64,000 nt of DNA from Alteromonas sp. KUL106. GTDB lineage: Bacteria; Pseudomonadota; Gammaproteobacteria; Enterobacterales; Alteromonadaceae. The position numbers and the translations under genes are program-made. The notes under the pieces are model-generated. The model was not told where the DNA came from. It worked only from the letters and a program-made list of their open reading frames with translations, and did not search any database. Shown here piece by piece: positions 1-9,309 of the stretch (positions are counted from its first letter, which is position 1; each line of letters opens with the position of its first letter). The stretch lies in the NCBI RefSeq assembly GCF_009811415.1, contig NZ_BLIG01000051.1, forward strand, positions 1 through 64,000. The letters run 5' to 3'.

Positions 1-32
1 AAGTATTTTAAAAAAAACCTTATTTTTCGATC

Positions 33-44
33 GTTTGCGCAAAC
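33..44. promoter_or_regulatory. LacI-type palindrome upstream of the alcohol dehydrogenase
   Basis: GTTTGCGCAAAC is a perfect 12-bp palindrome with a central CG step, the form typical of LacI/GalR operators. It lies about 140 bp before the start codon at 186. Which repressor binds it, if any, is unknown; the LacI gene at 9310 is a candidate, but its own upstream sites look different. Confidence 0.3.
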
Positions 45-185
45 AATGTGCAATACGTTCAGAAAAACCACTAATTCACGGTGCTTTTCATGAACTATAA
101 GGTTAGTTAATTGGTAAGTCCCACATTGTACTATAAATTAATAGGGTAATATTTGAACGTGTACATGGAATAACGAGGGGTTTGC

Positions 186-1334
186 ATGAAGGTTTCAGAA
201 TTTAAAACCGCGGGAAAACTCATTACGGGCCTTGGCGCTATAAAAGCCCTCCCCGATGAAATGTCGAGATTATCTATAAAGGAATGTGCCATTGTTACTG
301 ACAAGGGCGTTTCTTCATCAGGTCTTCTTGATCAAATACTCACACTATTGCCCTCATCACCATTACTCGTTATTGATGACATTCCACCAGAGCCTGAAGT
401 AAATATCATAGAGGAAAAATTAGCGGAGCTTCGCGAGGAGCAGGTAGACGGAATTATTGCCCTTGGTGGAGGTAGTGCTATTGATAGTGCGAAAGTACTT
501 GCAGCTACATACGATCATACTGGCCCCCTCAGTGAACTCTTCGGTGAAAATACGCTTTCGAAACGACGTCTGCCCCTAATTGTTATTCCAACTACCGCAG
601 GTACAGGTTCTGAGGTCACCAATATTGCCATATTATCTGATCCTGTAGCGCAAATGAAAAAAGGCATAGTAAGTCACTGCTTATTACCCGATGTTGCTAT
701 TGTTGCACCGGAGATGACAAAAACATGCCCACAGTCTATTACAGCAGCGAGCGGTATAGATGCATTTGTTCACGCGCTTGAAGCATATATAAGTGTTAAT
801 GCCAGCCCGATAACCGATGCCCTAGCAGAGAAGGCACTTAAGCTTATCTTTGCTTCATTACTTCACGCTTATAACAATGGTGAGAACTTGTCAGCACGTG
901 AAGATATGGCCACCGGCAGCTTAATGGCAGGTCTTGCGTTTGGAAACGCAGGCGTAGGGGCAGTACATGCACTGGCTTATCCTTTAGGTGGTCGATTTCA
1001 TTTGTCACATGGCATGAGTAACGCAGTCATGCTACCGCATGTGTTGAAAGTAAATGCGCCGTTTTGCCAAGACAAACTTTATAGTGTGGCTAAACTTCTA
1101 AAAGTCTGTGAGCGTCATCACTCAAAAGAAGAGGCAATTAAGCTGTTGTTAAGTGCCATAGAAAAACTCTGTCGAGATGTAGGCATACCCGCTTCACTTA
1201 CTCACTTTAATATTTCGCCTTCATGTGTGGGTGAATTAGCAGAAGAAGCGAGTAAAGTAACTCGCCTTCTTCGCAATAATCCCAAGCAATTGAGCATTGA
1301 AGAGATTGAAGATATCTATCGACTTGCCTTTTAA
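186..1334 (+). CDS. Iron-containing alcohol dehydrogenase
   Basis: NAD(P)-dependent group III (iron) alcohol dehydrogenase of 382 residues, the usual family length. The nucleotide-binding GGGSAID loop is at 94-100 and the GTGSEVTN signature near 139-146. The four metal ligands can be placed by the FucO pattern: D192, H196, H261 and H275, the last two separated by 14 residues as in FucO. A good ribosome site (GAGGGG) precedes the ATG. It is cytoplasmic with no signal peptide. Its stop codon overlaps that of the convergent DUF1080 gene (shared TTAA). The substrate is not visible; proximity to the sugar cluster suggests a sugar-derived alcohol or aldehyde, which is inference. Confidence 0.9.
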   Translation: MKVSEFKTAGKLITGLGAIKALPDEMSRLSIKECAIVTDKGVSSSGLLDQILTLLPSSPLLVIDDIPPEPEVNIIEEKLAELREEQVDGIIALGGGSAIDSAKVLAATYDHTGPLSELFGENTLSKRRLPLIVIPTTAGTGSEVTNIAILSDPVAQMKKGIVSHCLLPDVAIVAPEMTKTCPQSITAASGIDAFVHALEAYISVNASPITDALAEKALKLIFASLLHAYNNGENLSAREDMATGSLMAGLAFGNAGVGAVHALAYPLGGRFHLSHGMSNAVMLPHVLKVNAPFCQDKLYSVAKLLKVCERHHSKEEAIKLLLSAIEKLCRDVGIPASLTHFNISPSCVGELAEEASKVTRLLRNNPKQLSIEEIEDIYRLAF

Positions 1335-2098
1335 AGCGGTCTTACCCACATATTTCTAAAGCTTACTAAATTGCCGTGGTCTTGTAATTGAAGTGGCGCG
1401 CATCCGTGGGCTTTATACTTAGGTGCTCCAATCCATTCTGTTGTCCCTTGGATTTCAGTGTGGTTCTGAACGACTACGCCGTTATGTATTACGGTGACAT
1501 AGCCTTTCGTTACTAGCGCTTCACCGTTAAAGGTGGGGGCTTTGTATATAATGTCGTAAGTTTGCCATTCGCCAGGCGCTTTCATAGCATTAACCAAGGG
1601 AATGGTTTGCTTATAAACACTTGCCGCTTGACCATTGGGATAGGTCTTATTGTGATATGAGTCCAAGACTTGAATTTCATATCGCTGCTGTAGGAATATA
1701 CCGCTGTTATTACGCTGTTGTCCTTGCATACCCACTTCTGGCTGCGGCACTTTCCACTCTACGTGCAACTGAACGTCACAAAACTCCGCTTTTGTTTTGA
1801 TATCGCCCGTTCCCGGCTTCACCGTTAATACACCATTTTCTAGCGTCCACTTAGCATCACCTTCCTTAACTGAAGTCCAGTTAGATAGGTCATCACCAAT
1901 TAAAGAGATGGCATCAGAGGGAAGGCCTGCCTTATCAAAAGAAACCACTTCAGGAACAGGTTCCCAAACTTCTGTTTTAGCGGCCTGTTGTTCGCGGGTT
2001 AACCGCGATTCGCTTTTCTCAGTATCTGCATCTGTCGTTGCGCATGCAGAAAGTGGCATAAGCAAAGCCACTGTTGAAGCGACGCGTGTTTTATTCAT
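1331..2098 (-). CDS. DUF1080 lipoprotein, putative 3-keto-glycoside hydrolase
   Basis: 255 residues with a lipoprotein signal (lipobox L-S-A-C, Cys19), so probably membrane anchored. The remainder is a DUF1080 (3-keto-disaccharide hydrolase) domain, a concanavalin-like jelly roll, with typical segments such as NNSGIFLQ and YEIQVLDSYHN. Family members cleave glycosides previously oxidised at C3. It is the last gene of a minus-strand run whose preceding two genes encode a GMC dehydrogenase and its small subunit, exactly the partner enzyme expected. The specific substrate cannot be read from the sequence. Confidence 0.85.
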   Translation of the reverse strand: MNKTRVASTVALLMPLSACATTDADTEKSESRLTREQQAAKTEVWEPVPEVVSFDKAGLPSDAISLIGDDLSNWTSVKEGDAKWTLENGVLTVKPGTGDIKTKAEFCDVQLHVEWKVPQPEVGMQGQQRNNSGIFLQQRYEIQVLDSYHNKTYPNGQAASVYKQTIPLVNAMKAPGEWQTYDIIYKAPTFNGEALVTKGYVTVIHNGVVVQNHTEIQGTTEWIGAPKYKAHGCAPLQLQDHGNLVSFRNMWVRPL

Positions 2099-2163
2099 TG
2101 TGTCAGTACCTTGTGTTATCCGTTATATCACTGCGTTGTGTTTGGCAACTACGATGCGCTAAC

Positions 2164-2781
2164 TTAGGTTGCCCACGCTTTGTCGCCCTTCTTATAAGGG
2201 AATGCACCGTCGTAACGCCCCGGAATTGCGACATATCGAAGTACTTTAGTCGCGCCAACTTGAGACGTGAAAAAGCAATAAAGCGTTAGCTGTTTGAGTA
2301 ACGTAAAGTAGTGAGGAGTTGGCTCATCAGTACCTGGCTCCCACTGACTTGGCTTACCGGTTTCAACGCCTTGATAAACACCGTTAGCCAAGTTCGCCGC
2401 CTTAGCTTCTACATCTAGATCGTTAAATAGTGCCTCTCGCTCTTGTTTGTTAAGCTGGACAAACTGCTTATTGAAGCGAGTCTGACTCAAAGAAGATATT
2501 TTTTTTATGCCATCAAGAAAGGTCTTTTGAAGCAAAGGTGTGTAACAATCGCTTACTAAAACAGCCATCGTTGCGCCTACGTTGGCCGCTTTTGCTCCAG
2601 GTGTGTCGGTTTGCGGAATAATCACCTCACCCATTTCGTTAAGTAATGCCACATCTTTTTCATTGAACAAGGTATTGCTGAGTGGCACCGCAGGAATGTC
2701 GTTATAGGCAAACACATTTCCAGCAAACAATGCCGTGCCCGTGGCGGTTGCAATGAGTTTAAGTAGTTCTCTACGCTCCAT
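2164..2781 (-). CDS. Gluconate 2-dehydrogenase subunit 3 family protein (Tat-exported small subunit)
   Basis: 205 residues. The N-terminus MERRELLKLIATATG carries a twin arginine followed by a hydrophobic stretch, a Tat signal. The rest matches the gluconate 2-dehydrogenase subunit 3 family, the small subunit of membrane-associated GMC dehydrogenases (gluconate, sorbitol and glucoside 3-dehydrogenases). The small subunit normally carries the Tat signal and takes the folded flavoprotein across the membrane with it. Its start codon overlaps the stop of the GMC gene (TAATG), which supports translational coupling and a shared complex. Confidence 0.88.
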   Translation of the reverse strand: MERRELLKLIATATGTALFAGNVFAYNDIPAVPLSNTLFNEKDVALLNEMGEVIIPQTDTPGAKAANVGATMAVLVSDCYTPLLQKTFLDGIKKISSLSQTRFNKQFVQLNKQEREALFNDLDVEAKAANLANGVYQGVETGKPSQWEPGTDEPTPHYFTLLKQLTLYCFFTSQVGATKVLRYVAIPGRYDGAFPYKKGDKAWAT

Positions 2782-4466
2782 TATAGATTTCCTCGCTTTA
2801 ACTCTTCTACGGCAAAGTCTGCAGCTCTAGCCGTTAACGCCATATAAGTCAGTGAAGGGTTAACACAGCTGGCCGATGTCATTGCCGCACCATCGGTCAC
2901 AAATACATTGGGTGCATCCCAAACTTGGTTGTGCGCATTTAGCACGGAAGTTTTAGGATCTCTCCCCATTCGCGCGGTGCCCATTTCATGAATGCCCATG
3001 CCGGGCGCGTAGTCTGCATCCCAGCCTTGAACATTTTTAAGGCCTGCCGCCTCAAACATCTCAATGGCGTCTTGCTGCATGTCCTTACGCATCTTGAGCT
3101 CGTTTTCTTTAATCTCTACGTCCATCGCGAGTACCGGCAAGCCCCATTTGTCTGTGACTTTTTTGTTCAAGTACACTTTGTTCTCGTGATACGGAAGAAT
3201 TTCACCGAACGCTGTCATGCCTATTGTCCAAGGGCCAGGCTCGGTTATCGCGTCTTTAAGTCCGGCACCTATACCAAGCTCAGCTATGTCTTTGCGCCAA
3301 CCTGAACGGCTTGCGCCGCCTTGATAACCAAATCCACGCAAGTAGTCTCGTTTATCACGTCCCCAGTTTCTAAACCTTGGCACATAGAAGCCACTCGGTC
3401 TGCGACCGTAGGTATATTTGTCGTCAAAACCTTCAACTTCAGCTGAAGCACCTACTCTAAAGTGATGATCCATAACGTTGTGACCCAACTCGCCGCTGCT
3501 GCTTCCTAAGCCACCGTCCCATACGTCTGTGGCAGAGTTCATCAGTACCCACGCCGAGTTAAGTGCTGACGCATTTACAAAGATGATCTTGCTTTTAAAT
3601 ACATAGGTCTCGTTGGTTTCTGCATCGATAATTTCAACGCCAGTCGCGCGTTTCTTGTCTTTGTCGAACAAGATTTCTTTTACAATCGAGAAAGGTCGAA
3701 GGGTTAAGTTACCTGTTTTAACCGCAGCAGGAAGCGTAGACGCTTGCGTACTGAAATAGCCACCGAAAGGACAACCCAGCCAGCACTTGTTACGGTATTG
3801 GCAATGAACACGCCCTTCTTCGGGTTTGCTCTGCGTCATGTTAGACGTGCGGCCATTGATAATGTGGCGCGCCCCTTCATAGGCCTTTCTTACCCGCGCC
3901 GCAACACTTTCCTCTACAATGTTCATAGGCATTGGCGGCTGGAAGACACCATCTGGCAATACATCCAAGCCATCGCGATTACCACTGATACCCGCGAATT
4001 TTTCTACATAGTCGTACCATGGCGCCAAATCTTCATAGCGAATGGGCCAATCGACCGCGATACCTTCTTTAGCATTGGCTTCGAAATCTTCTTTATTAAA
4101 ACGGTAGCTTTGACGTCCCCACAGGAGTGAGCGTCCACCTACGTGGTAGCCTCTATACCAGTCAAACCGCTTGTCTTCGGTATAAGGATTTTCTTTTTCA
4201 TTTGCCCACATACCGTACGTTTTTTCATTCAGCGGGTAATCGCGTTTAAGCACTGGATAATCCGCTTTCATTGCCTGAGTAGGCAAATCACGGTGAGGAT
4301 AATCCCAGTCTTCTTTATGTGCGTTTTTATAGTCTTTGATGTGTTCTATATTTTGGCCACGCTCCAGCATAAGTACTTTTAAGCCCTTCTCTGTCAGCTC
4401 TTTAGCCGCCCAACCACCACTGATACCAGATCCAATCACAATTGCATCGTATTCGTTACTCGCCAT
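2781..4466 (-). CDS. GMC family FAD oxidoreductase, putative glycoside 3-dehydrogenase large subunit
   Basis: 561 residues. The FAD-binding Rossmann motif GSGISGG is at 12-18 with the E of LERG closing the fold near 35. The C-terminal GMC domain has the catalytic pair H493 (in GIHEMGTARMG) and N536 (in CVNPSLTYMA). A cysteine-containing segment, NKCWLGCPFGG, lies mid-protein, as in gluconate and glucoside dehydrogenases of this branch. It lacks its own signal, consistent with export together with the Tat-tagged small subunit encoded next. Likely role: periplasmic oxidation of a sugar or glycoside, passing electrons to a cytochrome or quinone. No cytochrome c subunit is encoded nearby, so the acceptor is unknown. 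Confidence 0.88.
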   Translation of the reverse strand: MASNEYDAIVIGSGISGGWAAKELTEKGLKVLMLERGQNIEHIKDYKNAHKEDWDYPHRDLPTQAMKADYPVLKRDYPLNEKTYGMWANEKENPYTEDKRFDWYRGYHVGGRSLLWGRQSYRFNKEDFEANAKEGIAVDWPIRYEDLAPWYDYVEKFAGISGNRDGLDVLPDGVFQPPMPMNIVEESVAARVRKAYEGARHIINGRTSNMTQSKPEEGRVHCQYRNKCWLGCPFGGYFSTQASTLPAAVKTGNLTLRPFSIVKEILFDKDKKRATGVEIIDAETNETYVFKSKIIFVNASALNSAWVLMNSATDVWDGGLGSSSGELGHNVMDHHFRVGASAEVEGFDDKYTYGRRPSGFYVPRFRNWGRDKRDYLRGFGYQGGASRSGWRKDIAELGIGAGLKDAITEPGPWTIGMTAFGEILPYHENKVYLNKKVTDKWGLPVLAMDVEIKENELKMRKDMQQDAIEMFEAAGLKNVQGWDADYAPGMGIHEMGTARMGRDPKTSVLNAHNQVWDAPNVFVTDGAAMTSASCVNPSLTYMALTARAADFAVEELKRGNL

Positions 4467-4510
4467 AACACGTCCTTAAAACTTTATTCGTCGCGGTGCT
4501 TGCTTGCACG

Positions 4511-5446
4511 TTACACATCACAGATTTCAATCGCTTGCTGTAGCGACGCTATTCTGTTTGCTTTGGTTTTCGGTGTGGGTATAAATTCTTGTGCTAAATA
4601 GCCCTTAAATCCGGTCTGCACTATGGCCTTAGCAATGGCTTTGTAGTTGAGTTCTTGTGAAGCATCTATTTCATGACGCCCTGGCACGCCAGCCGTATGG
4701 TAGTGCCCAAAGTATTGATGGTTATCTTGGATTGTACGAATGATATCTCCCTCGTTAATCTGCATATGGTAGATATCGTAGAGCAATGAGAAGTGTTTAG
4801 AGTCAAGGCGTTTGCACAGCTCTATTCCCCACGCAGAATTGTCGGCCATGTAATCAGGGTGGTCGACTTTGCTATTGAACAGCTCCATGAAAATCACTAC
4901 ATTGCGTTTTTCAGCATAGGGTAAAATGCGCTTTAATCCTTTCACCGCATTTTCAAGCCCATCTTCTCGTGACATGCCTCTGGCATTTCCGCTAAAGCAG
5001 ATTAGATTTGTGTACCCTGCATCAGCGACCAAGTCGATGTGCTTTAAATAGCGCGCTTCTAGTTCATCGTGCAGTTCAGCGTGAATAAAACCATCTTTAA
5101 GGCTAATTTCAGCGCCGTTACACATAGAAGAGTCGATGCCGTATTGCTTTAGTACTGGCCAATCTTCTGGGCCTACCAAGTCAATGGCACCAAAACCTAA
5201 TTGTGTGACGGTTTGGCACAGCTCCTCGATGCTTAAATCGCCATACGTCCATCGGCTTACAGAATGATTCACATTGCCTTTAAGCGATGTTTTCTTCACA
5301 TGGCTACCTTTTGTACTGTGAGTGCTCGTTAAGGCTGGCGTGGCAGCGACTAAACCAGAACCTGCCAAACCCGAGCCGACTATTCCAGCGCCTGTCATTG
5401 CCATGCTCTGAAGTAATTTCCTGCGCGTAATGCTATGCATCGACAT
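4511..5446 (-). CDS. Tat-exported xylose isomerase-like TIM barrel (hydroxypyruvate isomerase-like)
   Basis: 311 residues. The N-terminal 40 residues form a Tat signal (TRRKLLQS followed by a Gly/Ala-rich hydrophobic stretch). The mature part is a sugar phosphate isomerase/epimerase (AP endonuclease 2) TIM barrel. Metal-binding type segments are visible: FMELFNSK, LLYDIYHMQINEGD, GHYHTAGVPGRHE and AQEFIPT, closest in feel to hydroxypyruvate isomerase. It overlaps the end of the upstream transporter gene by 14 bp. A periplasmic location is unusual for this fold and fits a pathway in which the sugar is modified before uptake. Its exact reaction is not known. Confidence 0.82.
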   Translation of the reverse strand: MSMHSITRRKLLQSMAMTGAGIVGSGLAGSGLVAATPALTSTHSTKGSHVKKTSLKGNVNHSVSRWTYGDLSIEELCQTVTQLGFGAIDLVGPEDWPVLKQYGIDSSMCNGAEISLKDGFIHAELHDELEARYLKHIDLVADAGYTNLICFSGNARGMSREDGLENAVKGLKRILPYAEKRNVVIFMELFNSKVDHPDYMADNSAWGIELCKRLDSKHFSLLYDIYHMQINEGDIIRTIQDNHQYFGHYHTAGVPGRHEIDASQELNYKAIAKAIVQTGFKGYLAQEFIPTPKTKANRIASLQQAIEICDV

Positions 5447-6650
5447 CTACCCTCTCCTTTTTGAACAGAACAGCAAATAGCACTAATACAAGGGCGGCGA
5501 ATGCTGCTGGGAATAACCAAATCTGTTGCCAACTATGTGTACCTGACTCTAACGTGTAGGTGTCAGTAATTGCGCCAGCTACAGCGAAACCCACCAGCAT
5601 ACCCACACCATAAGTAGCCAGCGTAATTAGCCCTTGCGCTGCACTTTTTATGTTTTCTCCTGCTTTTGCATTGGTATAAATTTGTCCTGACACAAAGAAG
5701 AAGTCGTAACAAATACCGTGCAGTGCAATACCAATAATAAGCATGAACAAGCCTTCGTCAGCGTTACCGAATGCAAACAGTGCATAACGAACAACCCATG
5801 CGCCCATACCAATCACCAACGTGGCTTTGATGCCGAAACGGTTCAAAAATACTGGCAGGGCCAACATAAACAATACTTCGGATACTTGACCCAATGTCAT
5901 CTTGCCCGTGGCATTTTCAACACCTATTTCGGTTAGGAAAGGGTTTGCATTCTGGTAGTAAAACGCCAGTGGAATACAAATAAGTACTGAGGATATAAAG
6001 AACACAAAGAAATTTTTGTCTTTTAACAGTGCCAACGCATCTACACCGAGAATATCCGAAATGGTTACTGCTTTACCGCTAGATTGAGGCGGCGTGTTTG
6101 GCAATGTAAAACTGAACATGCCCAACATTAGCGAGGCAACACTGCACAATAAGAATGTGTTTTTGAGCATACCATCGGCAATAGATTGGGCAGAATCCCA
6201 TGAGAAGACATAGCTAATCATAAGGCCTGCCACAATCCAGCCGATAGTGCCCCACACACGAACTTTTCCGAACTCTTTTGATGGGTCGACCATTTGCCCG
6301 AATGACACTGAGTTGACCAAAGCTAGTGTAGGCATGTATGCAATCATGTACGCCAACACATAAGGGTAGAAGCTGGCAAAATCGCTCGCTTGGTACATTA
6401 AGTACATAAGCACGGCACCAACAATATGCAAAACACCAAGGATCTTTTCTGCATTAAAGAATCTGTCGGCAATAAGGCCCACGATGAAGGGAGCAATAAT
6501 GGCCCCCCAACTCTGGGTTGAGAAGGCCATGCCGATTTGCCCGCCATTGGCAGACAGGGTATTCGATAAATACGTGCCTAATGTTACAAACCAGCCTCCC
6601 CAAATGAAGAACTGAAGAAACATCATCAAACTAAGGCGTAGGGTTATCAT
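5433..6650 (-). CDS. MFS transporter, nucleoside:H+ symporter (NupG)-like family
   Basis: 405 residues with about 12 hydrophobic segments. The start (MITLRLSLMMFLQFFIWGGWF) and GLIADRFF loop are typical of the NupG/XapB-like MFS family. Members next to sugar dehydrogenase and TIM-barrel genes are frequently sugar importers rather than nucleoside permeases. Here it sits between two TIM-barrel genes in the same transcription unit, so it most likely imports the product of the periplasmic steps. The substrate is inference. Confidence 0.85.
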   Translation of the reverse strand: MITLRLSLMMFLQFFIWGGWFVTLGTYLSNTLSANGGQIGMAFSTQSWGAIIAPFIVGLIADRFFNAEKILGVLHIVGAVLMYLMYQASDFASFYPYVLAYMIAYMPTLALVNSVSFGQMVDPSKEFGKVRVWGTIGWIVAGLMISYVFSWDSAQSIADGMLKNTFLLCSVASLMLGMFSFTLPNTPPQSSGKAVTISDILGVDALALLKDKNFFVFFISSVLICIPLAFYYQNANPFLTEIGVENATGKMTLGQVSEVLFMLALPVFLNRFGIKATLVIGMGAWVVRYALFAFGNADEGLFMLIIGIALHGICYDFFFVSGQIYTNAKAGENIKSAAQGLITLATYGVGMLVGFAVAGAITDTYTLESGTHSWQQIWLFPAAFAALVLVLFAVLFKKERVDVDA

Positions 6651-6676
6651 AGTTATTGTTATCCTGTTGATGGCGC

Positions 6677-7744
6677 TTAACGCTCAAGCCCTAAAATACG
6701 ATTATTCTTCGCTTCACTCACTTCACCACCAGCAAAATCGTCGAACGCGTATTTGCTTGGCTCTATAATATGTGAAGCAATGAAAGGCGCGCCTTCAGCA
6801 GCGCCTTGCCCACTGTCTTTCAAGCAGCATTCCCACTCTAGTACTGCCCAGCCGGTGAAGCCGTACTGGGTAAGCTTGCTGAAAATACCTTTGAAATCGA
6901 CTTGACCATCGCCAAGGGAACGGAAACGTCCCGCGCGGTCTTGCCAGTTTTGATAGCCGCCGTACACACCGTTTCTGCCGTTCGGATTAAACTCGGCGTC
7001 TTTGACGTGAAACATTTTGATCCGGCTGTGGTAGCGGTCGATGAAGTCAAGGTAGTCAAGCTGCTGTAAAACAAAGTGACTTGGATCGAAAAGAATGTTT
7101 GCGCGTGGGTGGTTATCTACTGCTTCTAAAAACTGTTCGAACGAAGCGCCATCGTGCAAGTCTTCCCCTGGGTGAATTTCGTAGCATACGTCAACACCCG
7201 CATTGTCGAATGCATCGAGAATGGGTTTCCAACGCTTAGCCAATTCAGCAAAGCCTTGCTCAACCAAGCCAGCCGGACGCTGAGGCCACGGGTAAACCAA
7301 GTGCCACATTAATGCACCAGAAAAGGTGGCGTGAGCTTTCAATCCCAAACGCTTGCTGGCAATAGCCGCACATTTCAGCTGATTAATTGCCCACTCGGTT
7401 CGCTCTTGTGGCTTGCCGTGCAAGTGCGCCGGCGCAAAGTTATCGAATAACTCGTCGTAGGCGGGGTGAACCGCCACTAGCTGACCTTGTAAGTGCGTAG
7501 AAAGCTCAGTAATTTCTACGCCAGCGTCTTTACACATTTTAGCGATGTTGTCGCAATACTCTTGGCTCTCAGCCGCTTTTTCTAAGTCAAACAGACTAGG
7601 ATCGGTTGGTACCTGTATGCCCTTGTAACCAAGCGACGCTGCCCACTTCGCCATATTCTCGAGCGTATCGAATGGCGCATCTTTTCCCATAAACTGGGCA
7701 AGGAAGATAGCAGGCCCTTTTATTGGTTGTTGGTTAGTAGCCAT
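6677..7744 (-). CDS. Sugar phosphate isomerase/epimerase family TIM barrel
   Basis: 355 residues, cytoplasmic (no signal). It is a xylose isomerase-like TIM barrel with metal-site segments CYEIHPGEDLHDG, NILFDPSHFVLQQLDY, KMFHVKDAEFNPNG and AVLEWECCLKD. The paralogous LgdB/DgpB-type enzymes act on 3-keto sugars by elimination or isomerisation, so this protein may process the imported keto sugar. It lies 26 bp from the transporter gene and 36 bp from the Gfo/Idh/MocA gene, indicating one operon. Confidence 0.85.
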   Translation of the reverse strand: MATNQQPIKGPAIFLAQFMGKDAPFDTLENMAKWAASLGYKGIQVPTDPSLFDLEKAAESQEYCDNIAKMCKDAGVEITELSTHLQGQLVAVHPAYDELFDNFAPAHLHGKPQERTEWAINQLKCAAIASKRLGLKAHATFSGALMWHLVYPWPQRPAGLVEQGFAELAKRWKPILDAFDNAGVDVCYEIHPGEDLHDGASFEQFLEAVDNHPRANILFDPSHFVLQQLDYLDFIDRYHSRIKMFHVKDAEFNPNGRNGVYGGYQNWQDRAGRFRSLGDGQVDFKGIFSKLTQYGFTGWAVLEWECCLKDSGQGAAEGAPFIASHIIEPSKYAFDDFAGGEVSEAKNNRILGLER

Positions 7745-7780
7745 AAGCGCTCACCTTTTTCATTGTATGTTGTAATTGCA

Positions 7781-8935
7781 TTACTGCGTTCCTTCCTGAC
7801 TAACCGACTCCCATTTGGTGTCGCTGTCAGTACTGGCAAGCATGGCATCTATAAATACCATTCCGCGTATGCCTGAATTTATTCCCGGAACACCTTCAGC
7901 TTTGCCTTTTTGATTCGCCCGTACCGCCTTAGCAAAATCGGTATACAAGTTTGCCATTGCTTCTAAGTAGCCTTCAGGGTGACCAGCTGGAACACGACAA
8001 CGTGCAGATGCCTCGTCGCATAAGCCCACTTGCCCCTGGCCTGCTCTGAACACTTGATAAGGCGCATCAATAGGGCGATAGATGACGGAGTTTGGCTCCA
8101 TTTGACGCCATTCCAAGCCACCTTTGTCACCGTAGACGCGGATCTTCAATGCGTTTTCTTCACCGGCGCATACCTGTGAAGCAATGAGCACGCCCGACGC
8201 GCCCTTCTGAGTTTTAATAAGCGCGGCGCCATCATCATCTAAACGACGCCCTTCGACGTGCGTATTCAACTCGCCACATAGCGAAGTAATACTGTCGTTC
8301 AGTACAAACTCAACCAACCCAAAGGCATGAGTGCCGATGTCGCCCATCGCCCCTGTTGCCCCGGAAATGGCAGGGTCGGTACGCCACTGTGCTTGCTTAT
8401 TGTGCGTTTCTTCTTCGCCAGACAACCAGCCCTGCGGATACTCCACATATACTTTTCGAATGTTGCCCAGCTTACCGCTTTCAACAAGATGACGTGCTTG
8501 CCATACCATAGGGTATCCAAGGTAGGTATGGGCCAAGCCATATAACGATTCACCAGCGTGAATAGCATCCTGAAGCTCTTTTACTTCTGCAAAGCTAACG
8601 CCTGCTGGTTTTTCACAGAACACGTGAAAGCCTGCCTTAATTGCGGCAAGTGAAATAGGGACGTGAAGATGATTAGGCGTTACGATAACGACAACCTGCA
8701 TGCGCTGCTGCTCAGGCAACTTAGCTTCTTCTTCTACCATTGCCTGCCAACTGTGGTACGTGCGCGATGCGGGTACATTCAACGTCGAAGCAGTACGTGT
8801 ATTATTGTCTTCATTGCGGCTAAAAGCGCCACACACCAACTGATAGTGCCCATCTAACCCTGCAGCATGACGATGCACCGCACCGATAAACGCGCCTTCT
8901 CCGCCCCCGATCATACCCATTCGAATTGGTTGCAT
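7781..8935 (-). CDS. Gfo/Idh/MocA family NAD(P)-dependent oxidoreductase
   Basis: 384 residues. N-terminal Rossmann fold (GMIGGGEGAFIGAVHRHAA) and the characteristic EKPAG (C-E-K-P) motif with the catalytic lysine, followed by the alpha/beta substrate domain (GDIGTHAFGLVEF). Such enzymes oxidise or reduce sugar hydroxyls, often at C3, using NAD(H). It is the first gene of the seven-gene minus-strand run, and a LacI-type operator lies about 50 bp upstream of its start codon, where it would overlap the promoter. Likely regenerates or consumes a 3-keto sugar inside the cell. Confidence 0.9.
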   Translation of the reverse strand: MQPIRMGMIGGGEGAFIGAVHRHAAGLDGHYQLVCGAFSRNEDNNTRTASTLNVPASRTYHSWQAMVEEEAKLPEQQRMQVVVIVTPNHLHVPISLAAIKAGFHVFCEKPAGVSFAEVKELQDAIHAGESLYGLAHTYLGYPMVWQARHLVESGKLGNIRKVYVEYPQGWLSGEEETHNKQAQWRTDPAISGATGAMGDIGTHAFGLVEFVLNDSITSLCGELNTHVEGRRLDDDGAALIKTQKGASGVLIASQVCAGEENALKIRVYGDKGGLEWRQMEPNSVIYRPIDAPYQVFRAGQGQVGLCDEASARCRVPAGHPEGYLEAMANLYTDFAKAVRANQKGKAEGVPGINSGIRGMVFIDAMLASTDSDTKWESVSQEGTQ

Positions 8936-8984
8936 TGAAAATCCCCTGTGTGTAAACGCACTCTTGGTGTTACTGATGCAACAA

Positions 8985-9002
8985 AATGTAACCCGTTACA
9001 TT
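8985..9002. promoter_or_regulatory. LacI-family operator 1 (AATGTAAC-CC-GTTACATT)
   Basis: Two perfect 8-bp inverted arms separated by CC. Its position 50-67 bp upstream of the dehydrogenase start at 8935 would block that promoter. It lies in the 374-bp divergent gap between the operon and the LacI gene; besides this and the second site I see no gene in the gap. Confidence 0.6.
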
Positions 9003-9190
9003 TTAATGGTCAACACAAAAAATATCATTTCATTAATCTTAGGTTTACATTTGAGGCGAAAAGAGGAGTTTGAAAGAGGAAAAGCGAATGAATTTCAACC
9101 AAATCTTATTTTTATACCTATGAGAATTTACACAAACCCTTCAAATAACCTTTGAAGTTTTAATGAAAATGGGTATTCTCTCATCTTAAA

Positions 9191-9204
9191 TGAAAACGGT
9201 TACA
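9191..9204. promoter_or_regulatory. LacI-family operator 2 (TGAAAACGGTTACA)
   Basis: Imperfect palindrome with the central ACGGT step common to LacI/GalR operators, sharing the GTTACA half with operator 1. It lies about 105 bp before the LacI start codon, suggesting autoregulation and perhaps looping with operator 1, about 200 bp away centre to centre. Confidence 0.5.
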
Positions 9205-9309
9205 TGCTTTTTTCGCGCAAAAGTTGAATTTCCTACCTACGTATACAACACGCAGTTGGCGAGTTGGGTTTACAATGCGCGTGCGAACTCACAAACAATA
9301 ATGACGTAA

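Noticed and set aside
1797..2289. Two plus-strand frames opposite the DUF1080 and small-subunit genes
   Set aside because: No ribosome sites, and they overlap genes with clear signal peptides and domains on the other strand.
8964..9155. 63-codon plus-strand frame in the operator region
   Set aside because: It covers the LacI operator, has no ribosome site, and its translation looks like random AT-rich sequence.
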